A DNA stretch of 64,000 nt. Origin: Flammulina velutipes. Taxonomy: Eukaryota; Basidiomycota; Agaricomycetes; Agaricales; Physalacriaceae. The notes under the pieces are model-generated. The model ran no database searches. It was given only the letters and a program-made list of their open reading frames with translations, and was not told where the DNA came from. How positions within the stretch are numbered: position 1 is the stretch's first letter; the number at the start of each line of letters is the position of its first letter. Location of the stretch: positions 310,001 to 374,000 of the forward strand of contig CM022372.1 of the NCBI GenBank assembly GCA_011800155.1, given 5' to 3'. Positions 20,748 through 32,920 of this stretch are shown here, in pieces. A program made the translations under genes and the position numbers.

Positions 20748-22492
20748 ATGGTCGAACCACACCACACCAGAAAAACTAGAAAGCGCCAGAAAGTAGTCGA
20801 TGAATCCGACCCAGTACTAGAAAAAGACGACGAAGAGCGCAAATTGGAAAGCCTACTCTTCGGCGTTCCGTATACGCCTGAAGGGCACGAACTCGTCGTC
20901 GAGATTAACGACGACGATGACGGTGACGCTCTAGATGGAAGCAAGGAGCTGGCAAATCTAAAAGACGCAGATGTAGGTTATCTCAATCCCTTCTGATAAT
21001 TATCGCTAACTTGATATCTAGCTATTCTTCGTAGACGACGGAGCGGACGTATCACCAGACAGCCCCGGTGAAGACGACGAGCCCACCCCACCAAAATCCC
21101 AGACGACCGCTGCATGGTCAGACCCCTCAGACCCTCCCCTCGTATCCCTCCAATCCAATCGACTCCGAAAACTGCGCGATACACCCTCAGAAAACACACT
21201 CTCAGGCCGAGAATACGAAAGCAGACTTCGCCGGCAATTCGAACGTATAAATCCCGCTCCAGCCTGGGCACGAAAACGGAGACGCGAAGGAGAAGACGCC
21301 GCCGACGAGCTCTTAACTTCGACCAGTGGCATCATCGCCAGCACACGAAAAACCAGCGTCATTGAAAGTGGAACGCTGGCCATCGAGAGACTGCGGGATG
21401 CGAATCAGGCAGCGCAAAAGAGCGGGTGTGGCGCCGTGCAGTCTTTGGTATTCCATCCCAGCGATCGCGTCCCAGTCCTTGCTGTCGGTACGTCGGATCG
21501 ACGAGTTCGGCTCTACAATGTACGTCTTTAATCTTCTCAGATGCCTCCACTGACGCTTTACTTAGATTAACGGACATACATCTCCTCTACTACAAACCCT
21601 ACACACACCCTCCCTCCCGCTAAACGTCAACTCCCTCTCGTTCCACCCATCTGGCTCCCAGCTCCTCCTAACATCCGCCTCCCGCCCATCCTACGCAATC
21701 TTTGACCTCCAAACCTCCCAAATCACCACCCTCTCCTCCACTCGATTTTCATCCACACGCCAAAAACCCGAAAACCTCAACCTTACCTCCTTCAGCCCCT
21801 CGGGGAGTCTTCTCGCCATCGCAGGGAGGACTGGGAACGTCCACGTCGTCGACTGGGTTAGCGGTGGCGGCCAAGTCATTGGCACGATGAAGTGCCCCGG
21901 AACAGGCGGCGGGGGAATAAAGGCGATGTGGTGGTCTTCAGACGACACGCTCACTACGCTCACCGCCGACGCCGAAGTCTTCGTATGGAACGTCGGTGAA
22001 CGCAGGTGCGTGCGTCGATGGAAGGACGATGGTGGTTTCCGTGGAACAGGCCGAGCAATGGCAGGCTCTCAGAGCTGGCTTGCAGTAGGCGGGAACACCG
22101 GCATCGTCAACGTCTACGGGAAAGACGCTCATGACGCAGAGGCAGACGGCCAACCCAAGCTACAAAAGGCTATTGGGAACCTCACGACGGCTATTTCGGA
22201 TATGCAGTTCAACCATGACAGCCAACTTCTGGCGGTGGCAAGCAAGGAGAAGAAGGATGCGATGAAGCTGGTAAGTCGTAGTCTGTCCATGTCTGCTCTC
22301 TGTCTTGCTGACTTGAATTGTTAGATCCATTTGCCCTCGTTGACCGTCTTTGGGAACTGGCCTACTTCCAGCACGCCATTGGGCCATGTTTCCACGCTAG
22401 GCTTTTCGGCTGGTAGTGAGTACCTCGCCATCGGCAATACCAAAGGACGTGTCCTTTTGTACCATGTCAAAGACTTTGGCGCGCGCGGCTAG
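20748..22492 (+). CDS. utp18: U3 snoRNP-associated WD40 protein Utp18
   Basis: Utp18 belongs to the UtpB part of the small-subunit processome and acts in nucleolar 18S rRNA maturation. Exons 20748-20972, 21022-21519, 21566-22270 and 22325-22492 join through introns of 49, 46 and 54 nt to about 530 residues. Family hallmarks are the N-terminal KLESLLFGVPYTPEG, the LFFVDDGAD motif straight after intron 1, the PAPAWARKRRRE region, and then WD40 blades (AVQSLVFHPSDRVPVLAVG, VNSLSFHPSGSQLLLTS, LTSFSPSGSLLAIAGRTG, VFVWNVGERRC, DMQFNHDSQLLAVAS). It ends STLGFSAGSEYLAIGNTKGR. It is intact. A fragment of a related copy occurs at 46269-46311. As a core housekeeping gene it probably marks the left edge of the specialised-metabolism region. 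Confidence 0.93.
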
Positions 22493-22640
22493 CATTATAT
22501 ATTAGTCAGTGATGATATCTGTGCAATCATCGAGTAAAGTGGTATATTTAGTGATGTATTATGCTATGATATTCAGATGCTCGACAAGAAAAGCCGATAC
22601 GTTCAAGGTCCATGTATAGCCCGGGTAAGTGTGTGGCGTT

Positions 22641-23110
22641 CTACCAATCCTGGAAAATGAACACCTTCGGGCCAGATAGCACCAGCTGCATCCTGGGCGT
22701 TTGGAGGTACTTCGGGATAGGTAATTCCCTCCTCGCCAACTCCTCCGCATCATCGCCAAAAGCATCCTCGCCCAAAGAAATGACGTTGATTGCTTCCCTC
22801 GGGCCCTCCAAAGGGTACGCGCCAACCAACCAGTGTTCATCCCGATCGACACTCTCCGTAAATTGGTTTATTATCGAGTCAATCCTCCTATCCTGGTCAT
22901 CCGTGGCGTTTAAATATATCTTGATCTTCTTCCAGTCGATCTCAAAGCCTTTCACGTAGTGCACAGGGGCCTAGAAAATAATGAGGAAGCAACTCCGAAC
23001 GCCACAGAGTACGTACCATTTGTATCCTACGGGCAAATTTTGACTGTTGAGAGGCCTGGTGGGTGATAACCTCAGGCACTAATGGTGGTCAGGAGCCAAG
23101 ACACCATTAC
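22641..23110 (-). CDS. Hypothetical protein
   Basis: The last exon reads APVHYVKGFEIDWKKIKIYL, RIDSIINQFTESVDRDEHW and PKVFIFQDW, ending at 22641. A GTACGT...CTAG intron just before it joins in frame to SKFARRIQM. A further exon, EIFVSDATRT spliced to VPEVITHQAS, probably lies at about 23060-23130. The true start codon was not found. No domain is recognised. It is tail-to-tail with UTP18 and only about 150 bp away. Confidence 0.5.
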
Positions 23111-23510
23111 CAGTCCTCGTTGCGTCGGAAACGAAAATCTCGACAACCAACCACAACCCAAACAGTGACAATTGAACAAATCCAGAATCTTGCAACAAAG
23201 CTAAAAAGGATGAAAAAACAACCCCATGAAAAACGATGTGTATCTACGTGGTTATGGCCATGAATGAATATGTGGTTAAGAAAAAAAAAGAGGAAAGCTA
23301 GCGATGATAAATACCGAACAAGATATAGTATAAGCGGATTCCTTCAACTGCCAGTTCCCGTATGCCTCGGTCGCGGCCGCTGCAGATCATGATTACTCCG
23401 CGCGCGAGGCAAAGCGCCCGAAAATATACCCTCAAACGACCTCTCCCCTCGAGCAGTCCCCTCGCGATTTCGCACTGTCACAGTCCCCGTGCGCTCCCTT
23501 TCCCGTGGCC

Positions 23511-23930
23511 TCACAGTCCCAGTTCCCATAATAATAGGCATCGGTACTTCATTGTCCCCAATCGGTATGCCTCCCACCCACGTCTGGGGTATACGGCCAA
23601 GTTGACGACCCTCCGGTACGTGATGATGCCGGATGCGGTGGGTCGACGAACGGTCAGGACCACGCTCAGCGCCACAGGCTCTTCCCCTTCCTCATTCTCC
23701 TCCCTCGCACTACACCAAAACCGATGCCCTTCGCTCCACGCCGTGCTCTGGCATTCCTTCCCACAATATTTCGCTTTCCGGCATCTTCGACATTTTGCAA
23801 ACTCTCGAGGAACAGTTGCCCTTATCAAGAAAGAAACGAAAAGGAGACGGTGGTAGTAATAAGGCAAGACTTGAAGAAATGTACCCACCTCCAAAGCAAC
23901 TTGCCATCGCGAGCACGTGATCTTTCTTCG
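23511..23930 (-). pseudogene. MYND-type zinc-finger protein, C-terminal fragment
   Basis: The exon at 23511-23820 encodes TVPREFAKCRRCRKAKYCGK followed by ECQSTAWSEGHRFWCSAREE. This is the second half of a MYND finger (C-x2-C, C-x3-C, H-x3-C) in the PREFAKC context typical of fungal Mub1/SamB-like proteins, which act as ubiquitin-ligase adaptors. A 68-nt intron (23821-23888) leads to a short upstream frame (RSRARDGKLLWR), but the first Cys pair of the finger and the several-hundred-residue N-terminal part are absent. Within about 120 bp the FAD oxidase gene begins its 3' end. It is best explained as a truncated gene; an unseen start cannot be excluded. Confidence 0.55.
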
Positions 23931-24047
23931 TATCTTTTCGGACGCGTTCTCCATCGCTTTTGCTTCCTTCAAAGGCAGATGGCAATATTGTCAATCTCAC
24001 CCAACGATATGGATGCTATGTGCATGATATGTACGCAAATTTCCCTA

Positions 24048-25708
24048 CTACATCGGCAACTTGAACCCTCCATGCCAGTACTTGCCAAACACGTTCTCCG
24101 GATCGTACACCCTCTTGACTGCTCTCATCTTTTCAAAATTCTCCACGTCCATCCCTCCGTATACATCCTGGCTACCAAGCGCGTAGTTCATATAGATGAA
24201 TGGGTGCAGCACCTGTCGCGCTCTAGCAGCTCTGTCGATATGGTCAATCAGGTCGTCCGTAAATGCCTTCATAACGCGATCATCGCGACTCTGGTCCCAG
24301 AATACACTTCCTAGTATCACTGTATCAACATCAGAATCATGCTAGTACGAAGACAAGTAGACCATACAGAACAGATTGCCGTCGCCTTCCTTCATCCTAG
24401 ACGGGTTGCCTCCATTCCGAGTCCCGGCTGACATCAATCGCTTGTTAATAGGCTGGAACGTCAGCGCCCACGACGCCCCGGGAATATCTACAAGCTCCTT
24501 GAACATCTCCTTACCATCCAAATGCAATGCCCACGCAAACTGCGCATCAGTCTGAATCGTAAACGAAAACCACTGCGCTCTACCACCCCCCGGCGCCGAC
24601 CTCAGCACCTCCTCAGCCATTTCCCCAAGACTACACACCCGCACAGAGCTTGCGAGCGGCTCGTACTGCTCCATTCCAGCGAACAGCGCGGGAAACTCGA
24701 TGGGCTTGAAGTACATCACCGGCGCCCAAATCACGTATCGCCCCAGTGCTTGACTATAGGCCATGCCCACTGCCGTCATACCCTTCGGGTCATCGTCCAG
24801 TTTATCCGTAAACTCTGCCAAATGCGCAAGCAGGGCAGGCGCCGCAGAGATATCGTGCACCTGTGCACCAGCCCAAATCTCACCGATGGGGTACGTCGAC
24901 ATCTCGAACCGCGTCACAATCCCAAAGTTCGTGCTTCCCTGCTTCATAGCCCAGTAGAGATCTGCGTTTTCATTCAAGCTTGCGCCTACGAGGGAGCCGT
25001 TGGCGAGGACCATTTCGTATCGGAGAACGTTATCGCTCCCGAAGCCTTGTTCGGTGGATAGAAATGAGATCCCGCCCTGTGAGTGTGGCGTCAGAGGATA
25101 CTTAACAGGATATTGGGAGACACTGACGTGTATCAGGAATCCACCGACTCCGACGCCTGCTGAGCGACTGCCGACGGTGGTGAGGTTATGAGGAGCCAAA
25201 GCTGGATAGACGTGGGCCGACCAAATCGCCCCGCCTGCAATGGAGACGACGCGCTTGTTGTCAGAGAGCGAGACTTGGTTTATTTGTCCCAAGTCGATGG
25301 TAAATCCGCTGGGTCCAATATTGGAGGCGCCAGACCAGGCCATGTGGCCCCCGCTTTTTACAGCATAGTGACACCGGTTGGTGGTGGAGAGGGATAGAAT
25401 CCGTGAGACGTCTAGTGCGTTACGGGGTGATACTCTACAGGACGGCAAGTCCGATTCTTGTTCTTTCGAGTAGTACTCTTGCTGTTCGAAATAGGCAGTG
25501 GTACCTGGGAAGAACACCTGTTCGGGGAGGGCCACGCTCAAGAGGCTGCACTAAAAGATGGGTAAGTAGTTGGACACAGAGCTGAGAGAGTCGGATTTAT
25601 GAAAATTACACAATTTTTTGCTTGAGACACCGATAATGTAGATGAACTCGGCCAATACTGGTAGAGTAGAGTGAGTAATGCAATTCCAAGAGAGAGGATA
25701 TACATCAT
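24048..25708 (-). CDS. FAD-linked oxidoreductase, berberine-bridge-enzyme type
   Basis: Exons 25610-25708, 25128-25550, 24368-25076 and 24048-24319, with introns of 48-59 nt, give about 500 residues. The N-terminal hydrophobic stretch MMYILSLGIALLTLLYQYW looks like a signal peptide or anchor. Next come CCSLLSVALPEQVFFPGTTA, KSGGHMAWSGASNIGPSGFT (the SGGH histidine is the family's covalent FAD site) and GVGVGGFLIHGGISFLSTEQ (seen only after splicing). The BBE C-terminus reads YMNYALGSQDVYGG and DPENVFGKYWHGGFKLP. These enzymes oxidise alcohols, sugars or hydride-donating natural-product intermediates. It is divergent from P450-A with 403 bp between starts and forms the left end of the proposed cluster. 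The substrate is unknown. Confidence 0.88.
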
Positions 25709-26111
25709 AATGGTGATTAGAGGAGGGTAATTCAAAGACCGACATTTTATGAGGCTCTGGGATACGGGAGGAGAAATACGGCTAGGAAACGGAGAACGCG
25801 ACGCTCCACCGAAAACACTGTTCCTAGTGACTACAGATCCATGGGTTTACCGGACGGTCGTTGGAAGATAAGTTGCGGTCCGGAGAGTCCCGATTCACAC
25901 GATCATTATCATTCCCTTTTGTCGTCCGTATCTCATCTTAGATTCATCACAGATTCACGCCAGATCCTGGCCGGGTCTACTAACTTTGCTTCTTTGTACT
26001 CAGGTAATGACCATGATTATCGGTATCACCGAATGAACCAGACTTGGTGTACAAGCGGGTATTCCACATTCCGCTTTTAAGCTGGGTGCGTCTAACTCAT
26101 TTTACATCACC

Positions 26112-28112
26112 ATGGACTCTACCAACAGTTCTTTTTATCTGCTCGTCAGCGATAGCACAGCGGCTGGGTACAGCTGGAAGGCACTCATATTCGTCGTCGT
26201 CCTCGCATGTACTTTACACCTTGCACGACCAAGGAGCAAGGGCAAGCTTCCTCCTGGCCCGCCAGGTTGGCCTATCATTGGCAACCTCTTAGACCTCAAC
26301 GACCGATCCTGGCACAAGTTCACCGAATGGAAGAAGACATACGGTCAGTCTCTCACATTCACCTGGTTGGTTCGATGTTGATAACCTATAGGTCCCATAT
26401 ACTACGTTAACCTCGCTGGCCAGAACGCAGTAGTGCTTGGCAGCCACAAAGTCGCCGCCGACCTTCTCGACAGACGAGCTAGCATCTACTCTGACCGCGG
26501 AAAGAACATCGTAGCAGGTCAACTTCTCACCGGCGGCCTCGTATTTGCCTTTTCCCAGCACAACGACGTGTGGAAACGCATGCGACGGGGATCCCATGAG
26601 TGAGCCCAAGACCTATGTACGGTAGTGTTTACTCAAATAAATGCCTCCGACAGAGCCCTAAACAACAGCGTAGCCAAGGACTACATGCATTTCCAAGAAA
26701 CCGAGACCGTCCTTCTCATGGACCAGCTCATGCAGAAACCCGCAGATTGGCATAGCCATCTCTGCCGCGCGTCAACGTCTCTTGTCATGTCTATCATATA
26801 CGGCCTTCCTCCCCTCGAGGACTCCAAGGATCCCATCATCGTGCGCGTGAACCACTTCACTGAGCGCGCGCTCGCAGCCGCAGCACCCGGGGCGTACTTA
26901 GTCGAATACTTCACATGGATGCAGTACCTCCCGCGATGGATGTCTCCGTGGCGTGTTTACGCAGAGGAATGGTTCGCTAGAGACTCTGGCTTGTTCGAAA
27001 ACCTTTTCGACGATACGAAGCAGAAGCGTCTGGGAGGCGACGAAACTACAAGCGTCGCTGCTAAGTTGCTGGAGGATATGAAGGTCAACAAGAAGAACCT
27101 AACTGACAAGGAAGCTGCATGGCTGGCAGCTACGCTTTAGTGAGTCCTTCTTCTCTCGCTTTGTCGCCGAGTTATTGGTTCTAATCTTCTTCCTTCCAGT
27201 GCTGCGGGTGCAGAAACCGTATGCCTATTTTTCTTCGATTTTTGTGATTTTTGAAAAGAATGCGAACTTGACAGACGTCCGGGCAGCTCGCGTGGTGGGT
27301 CGTTGCTATGATACTCCATCCCGAAGCACAGAAAAAGGCGCAAGAAGAGATCGATAGGGTTGTCGGGCGCGATCGTCTTCCTTCATTCCGTGACTACGAG
27401 CATCTTCCGTATGTCCGCGCGATGGTCAAAGAGGTTATGCGATGGCGAGGAGTCGCACCACTAGGCGAGTTTCTTTTCCATACCTCACTGGGCCTAGGGT
27501 ATTCATTGATCTATCAGGTGTTCCTCATAGACTGTGCCAGGACGACTATTACGAAGGGCACTTCCTGCCAAAGGACACACTGTGCATCGTCAACGTTTGG
27601 CATCTCAACCATGACCCAGACGTCTATGGTCCCGACGCCGATGAATTCCGCCCAGATAGACATCTCGACAAAGACGGGCGGCTGTTACCTTCCATTGCTG
27701 ATACCAAGGAGGAAGGCCACGTCACGTACGGATTTGGACGAAGGTAAATTCATTTACTTAACCCACATCTTCAACTCCATTGACGGGTGGCTAGGATCTG
27801 TGTTGGGCGACATGTCTCCAACAATAGCATGTTCATTGAAATCGCGTCCATGCTCTGGGGATTCGACTTTTTACCAGGTAAAGACGAAAACGGCATTATC
27901 CAGCTACCGGACCATATGGATAGCCATAACGAGGGTCTTGTTGTGTGAGTTCTGCCCTTGCGCTCGCGTTCTTGGTACTTACGCAGACATCCAGTGGTCC
28001 TGTGAGTTTCCCGTGCACGGTCTCTCCCAGATTTCCGGAGGTGGAGTCTGTCATTCAGCAGTCAATGGAGACGCGTGGCCTGCATAGAATGGGAGAGGGG
28101 AAAGTGTACTAA
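26112..28112 (+). CDS. Cytochrome P450 (P450-A)
   Basis: Heme-thiolate monooxygenase. A membrane anchor ([14 protein letters not shown]) precedes the proline-rich hinge [18 protein letters not shown]. The I-helix is [14 protein letters not shown] across a splice, K-helix ExxR is KEVMRW, the PERF-like motif is FRPDRHL, and the heme loop is YGFGRR/ICVGRH across a splice, so the axial Cys is present. About eight exons total roughly 500 residues. The intron after APLG starts GCGAGT, a GC-AG intron; the paralogue P450-C has GTATGT at the same place. The last intron (GTGAGT...CATCCAG) is needed to avoid a stop and gives [19 protein letters not shown]. It is closely related to P450-C (same SQHNDx[20 protein letters not shown]) and faces away from the FAD oxidase. 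Confidence 0.9.
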
Positions 28113-28697
28113 CACAATAGATAATAGAACTTGTAAATATTGAATAGAACGTTTCGCGTACCGACGCCATATCACTTGCATCCACCAAGAAATGCCAATT
28201 CTGCTGTGTGAAGTCGCCGGCTGGTGAAACAAGTCGGCTCAGGTAGACAGTCAATAGTTTGTACTCCACTACCGGATGGACCCAAAGTCGATTAGCGTAT
28301 GTTAGATAGCCTCACATTACGCGACGTCTCCTGCTTGTACGTTTAAGTATTCATTTCCCGTCTTCTGGGGAGTAACACATAAGGCGTTCCATTTATATCG
28401 ATTTTATCTCAAGCATCTTATTCTCCGTCCTCGCTGTATCAGTAAGTGGTACAATGGGGTGTGGCGCACCTCTACGGAATCAATCTCACATTTCACATGT
28501 GGAGTCTACGTATTACGGACACGCGGATGATTCTAAACAAGCTAGAAGAACGTTTGTATTTGTTTATATACATCTATGTAGTAGTTATATATATCGAGTT
28601 GTAGACAGCGAGAATTAACAGTGAAATAGGTTTGTAAGTGTAGATTTACAAGAAAATAGAGTGATGAAAAGTACTAGTTCGATTATTAACAAAGAAT
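28113..28697. other. Intergenic between convergent P450-A and GMC genes
   Basis: 585 bp with no frame or repeat that I can support; it is AT-rich toward 28600. Confidence 0.4.
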
Positions 28698-31257
28698 CTA
28701 ATTTCCCTTGAGAATGAAATCGGCAGCCTGGATGATATCAGGGATTTTGCTGCGCAAACAAATGACAGGGCGCACCTTCTCGGCAATAGCATAAACGGTT
28801 GACTGAGTGTGTCCGATAGGGAGAGGGAAGATACTCGCGTCGACGACGCGAACGTTGGCCAAACCGTAGACTTTCAAGTAAGTGTCAACGACACCCTTCT
28901 TCTCTCTAGGCGCCAAGGCGTTTGTGCCGATGTAGTGTCCTCCGCTCTGCAAATGGATGAGGTATGTTCGACAAAGAGAAGGCGTTAACGTACGGCTGCA
29001 GTGTTAGCGATCCAGTCCATGATGTCCGCATCAGATGCATCAGGAGCTGGATTGGTTTGGACTTGGATAAGATCGCTGAACGGAGGAGTCGCTCCAACCA
29101 TCCGGATGAATTTGATTGTCTCGAGAGCGATTTGTCTATCTATAAGACGGTCAGTAAGAGATGCAGAATATGACATGATGAGACGTACCGAATTCGGTGG
29201 CGAGAAATGCAGGATCTATGAGGAGGTTCGCAGCAGGGTCAGCGGAGGAGATGTGCTAAATAATTTTGTCAGATCATTTGCGCCAGGATATTACTGCTTC
29301 GTTACTTACGACGCTGCCTCGCGATATAGGGTGTATGTTGCCTCCGAGAACAAAGCAATAGCTCTTGCCCTCCTCGGGTTCGATGGAACCAGTGTTGAGC
29401 TGGATGACCTCTTGCGAGGGGACCTTTCCATCGGTCAGCCATTGTCGTTGCACCTCCATCTGCACGGAGTGAACGCTATCCTTTGGCGCCAGAGCTGCAC
29501 CTTCGTCGTAAAGACGCAGCAACTCGTCCCATCGCTCAGAGCTAATCCAGTCGTGTAACCAGAAGAACGTGAGAGCGGCATCAGTGACAGCGTAAGGGCC
29601 AGTTCCATTTGCCCGACTACAATCATATGTGAGTTTGGCGTTCAATGTCAAAATATGAAAGACTCACTATTCAGCCATAGCTTGTTCGGCGAATGTCTGA
29701 TTGTTCCTCAGGATGTCTGTTGTCGTCCACGTTAGAACATCGATCTGGAGCCAGAGTGAGAAGACGTACCGAACGTTGTGATTCCGTCCTTTAGTTCCCA
29801 CTGCACTCCGGACCAGACGTGCTCCTGGAGATTAGCTCCAACACCTGGAAGTTCAACAACGGTCTCGATATCGAACTGTGATAGCACAGCGGGGTCACCG
29901 ACACCTATAGATATATGAGTTATAAGAAATGACATGCATTCGTGGTCATTTACCAGAAAGTTCCAAGAGCTGTGGCGACTTGATGGGCCCGGATGACAGG
30001 ATGATTTCCTTGGTGGCGTTTACAGCATACGTTGTACTGCCAACCGAGAACTCGACGCCAGAAGCCACGAGGTTCCCAGACTCGTCGGATGAGCCAAAGT
30101 GCAAGCGATGTCCCTAAATGACCTCAGTAAAGGATATGAAAGGCGGTGATCATGGTGCGTACAGTTGCTCCGACGAGAATGTGTAAGTTGTCTCCAGCGA
30201 CACCGTTGCAGTAGTATTGTTTCGCAGAGTAAGTGCGAGTACTATCGGGACGCCTAATAGCTGACCAGGTGTTGTAGACACCGAACGGATTGCCGGCTTG
30301 CTGATGAACAATTAGATACGCGCAAGGGGAACGAAACAAAAGACACTAACAGGCTCAGCAACAGTGTCTATTCCGATGCTGTTCAAAGCCTGAACGTACG
30401 GGACCATTGGATCCGCGTACCAGATTTGATGAGATGCCTGGAGTAGTGTAAGTACGAATGTCAAGTTGAAAGTGACCTGTCTTACTTCCATGGGGCCGTT
30501 GAAACCGTATACCGGCGAGGTCAAGTTCCTCTGCTCATCCGTCAGTCCTGGGAAAGGGTCGGGGGTTACACGAGACATATTCTCGGACTTGATCATGAAT
30601 GGCAAGAGCCCGTCCCAGTTCCAACCATTCTTTGGCCCGAATACTTCCCAAGAGTTGTATTCCTCTTCAGTTGCCCTATTCCAAGCCATCCCGTTTATAC
30701 CACTCGATCCACCCAGCATTCGTCCTCTGACATGATATCAGACCGATAGGAAGTGCAGACTCGTTGTTAGACTCACCGAGGCATAGAAACGGACCGATTG
30801 GCGGCATGTTGTTGAGGAACCATTTGGAAGCTCCAATCGTATTCCTCTCTATTCCAAGCTTGACCCCATATCTCTAAACGAGAACACGCAGGTTAGAAAT
30901 ATGTACGAGAAGAAAAGCGAATCATACATACGTGGAATATCGACAAGGTCATCTTCACGATGGTGCGGTCCTGCTTCAATGACGCCTACGGTGTGGGTAC
31001 CATCCTCAGCGAGCCTGGTAGCCAACGTTACACCAGCGGTGCCGCCACCTGATACCGCGTCAACTTGGCTTTGAATTGACATGGGACGACTTACCTATCA
31101 CAATGTAATCGAACGTTGTTCCCAAAAAATTGTCAATGTCGCTTTGGGAAGGCGGAAATGGCAGCTGAGAGCAAGGACCTGGTCCTTGTGCAGAGACGAA
31201 GGAGTGAAAGAGACTGGAGACAGCGAATAGGACGAAAGGAAGACGTTGGTTAGCCAT
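28698..31257 (-). CDS. GMC oxidoreductase (aryl-alcohol/glucose-oxidase type), secreted
   Basis: A signal peptide (MANQRLPFVLFAVSSLFHSF VSA) is followed by FDYIVIG/GGTAGVTLATRLAE, the FAD-binding GxGxxG split by an intron. The GMC signature is GRMLGGSSGINGMAWNRA, and the second signature SSGPIKSPQLLELSG/VGDP matches the family's GAIxSPxLLxxSG. The C-terminal active site has GGHYIGTNAL and VVDASIFPLPIGHTQSTVYA, supplying the two His-class residues of the catalytic pair. About twelve exons with short introns total roughly 600 residues. Such flavoenzymes oxidise alcohols to aldehydes with release of hydrogen peroxide, either in wood decay or as dedicated natural-product oxidases. Its place between P450 genes favours the latter, but the signal peptide leaves an extracellular role open. 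Confidence 0.9.
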
Positions 31258-32920
31258 TGAAAGGAAAGCGGGGCTGGATTGGACGGAAACTCTTTGAAAA
31301 ATCCCTCTTTATACCATATCCTGAAACAAAAATGAACGGGTGAAGCGCGTCTACGTGAGTCAATACCCAAGAATGGACATCTGAGACTTACCGCTTTGTC
31401 TGTTCCTGGGCGGCATCCGCTCAGTCGAGGGTAAGTGCGGTCCACTAATTATGGCGGTGTTGCTGAGATGGTTTAACTGTCGGATCGGAATTATACTGGG
31501 ACCTAAATTAGATCTATAATCCAGGGGTCAAGATACGCGAGAGGCGAGACTCAGAGGCGAGAAATGTACGAAGTGAATGAACGCCACGACGCGCTACGAT
31601 ACGATATTGAATAAGAGTGTTGAGGATCGTCGGGAAGTCTCTCAGCTGAGCTTCTCTTGATCCGTTGAAATAGCGCATCCCGAGGTACAAACGAGCCGGA
31701 GGCGTGTTGAACATCATGTTCAAGTTGCAATGAAGCCAACTCTCACGTGAGTCATTGCGTCAGAAGAAACATCGCATCTATTTTCGCACGCTGTCCGTTC
31801 ACCCGCCGTCTCCAAGAACAGGCTTAGTAGAACTCACTCCGATCGTGGCGGAGACCTATGCGGCTACATTACAAGTACACCCATAAAGTATGGGCTTGCG
31901 CCACAATCAATCATATTTTTCTTGTGTGCATAATATCAATAAATCCGACGGCTGCGAGATATCTGACCCAATCTTTGAAGATAGGATGTTTTCTCAGACA
32001 GGGACAGGCCGTGTGTAACATCTATCTCTATGGTACGTATGCTAAAGTCCCGGAAGATAAGTAGTATACAGCTTTACTAGTATGTCAAACATGATAGGTA
32101 CTTCGGATTGTGATTTATAGCGATATCTTGATTTTCCGCCATGGAGCAGTCCCGCAGTTCAGGGCGACAATTGGTTCGAGAACAGCAAGCCATTGAGAAA
32201 TTATATTCAGATTGATGTCATTACACATACGCCACATATCATCGAGCCGAACACGACGCGTCTATTCGTACTTCCATCAGCCAAAATGACGAAAAGTGAG
32301 CGTCACTTAGAACTTCCCGTCTAGGAACACGCTACAATCTCCCGCCACAAAGAGCGGAACCGTTTCGTTCACAATTGGGTGTTTCATACAAACATTCGTA
32401 TTGTCTCGATCTCCATGCTTATAATTCCTATTGCGTACGATGCTCCGATAAGATTCATAAGTTTCTGATGAGCTGCAGTACTAATTACTTGCGATTTCTT
32501 TGAGGCAACATTTACCTTCGTTCTGGTCTTTTATTCTTTCCTAAAGGACCTGATACTCTTATTGACAAACTATCATTCCGATTAAGACGAGCGCGATACC
32601 ACGTCACGGTGAAGTACTGTGCATTTATCTTCGCACACGAGTTTCAAAAGTCCGTCCGTGGGAGACTTTTGACACAGGTATTGTAATTGACTGCCTGAAT
32701 GTGCTGAATTGCACAGTTCTCTAGTAGAGGGCACCCCGATGGCCGAGTGAGGGAATATCGCCACCTCAGAAGGTTTCTCGTTTACCTGGTGTGATGTTGA
32801 CTTACTACTTGAACTGAAGGCAGTAGAAACAGAACACGCATCTGGAGGAAAAAACTAGTGATTGACGAGCATCTAGTGAAGCGAACATGTACATTATTTG
32901 TTGCATGAGATTGTAACGAT
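31258..32920. other. Intergenic, 1.66 kb
   Basis: Only short frames are present. A minus-strand stretch at about 31514-31740 (MMFNTPPARLYLGMRYFNG) has protein-like composition but no motif or exon partner. No repeat is noted. Confidence 0.35.

Noticed and set aside
24522..25061. 179-codon plus-strand frame
   Set aside because: Antisense shadow of the FAD oxidase exon, which has clear family motifs.
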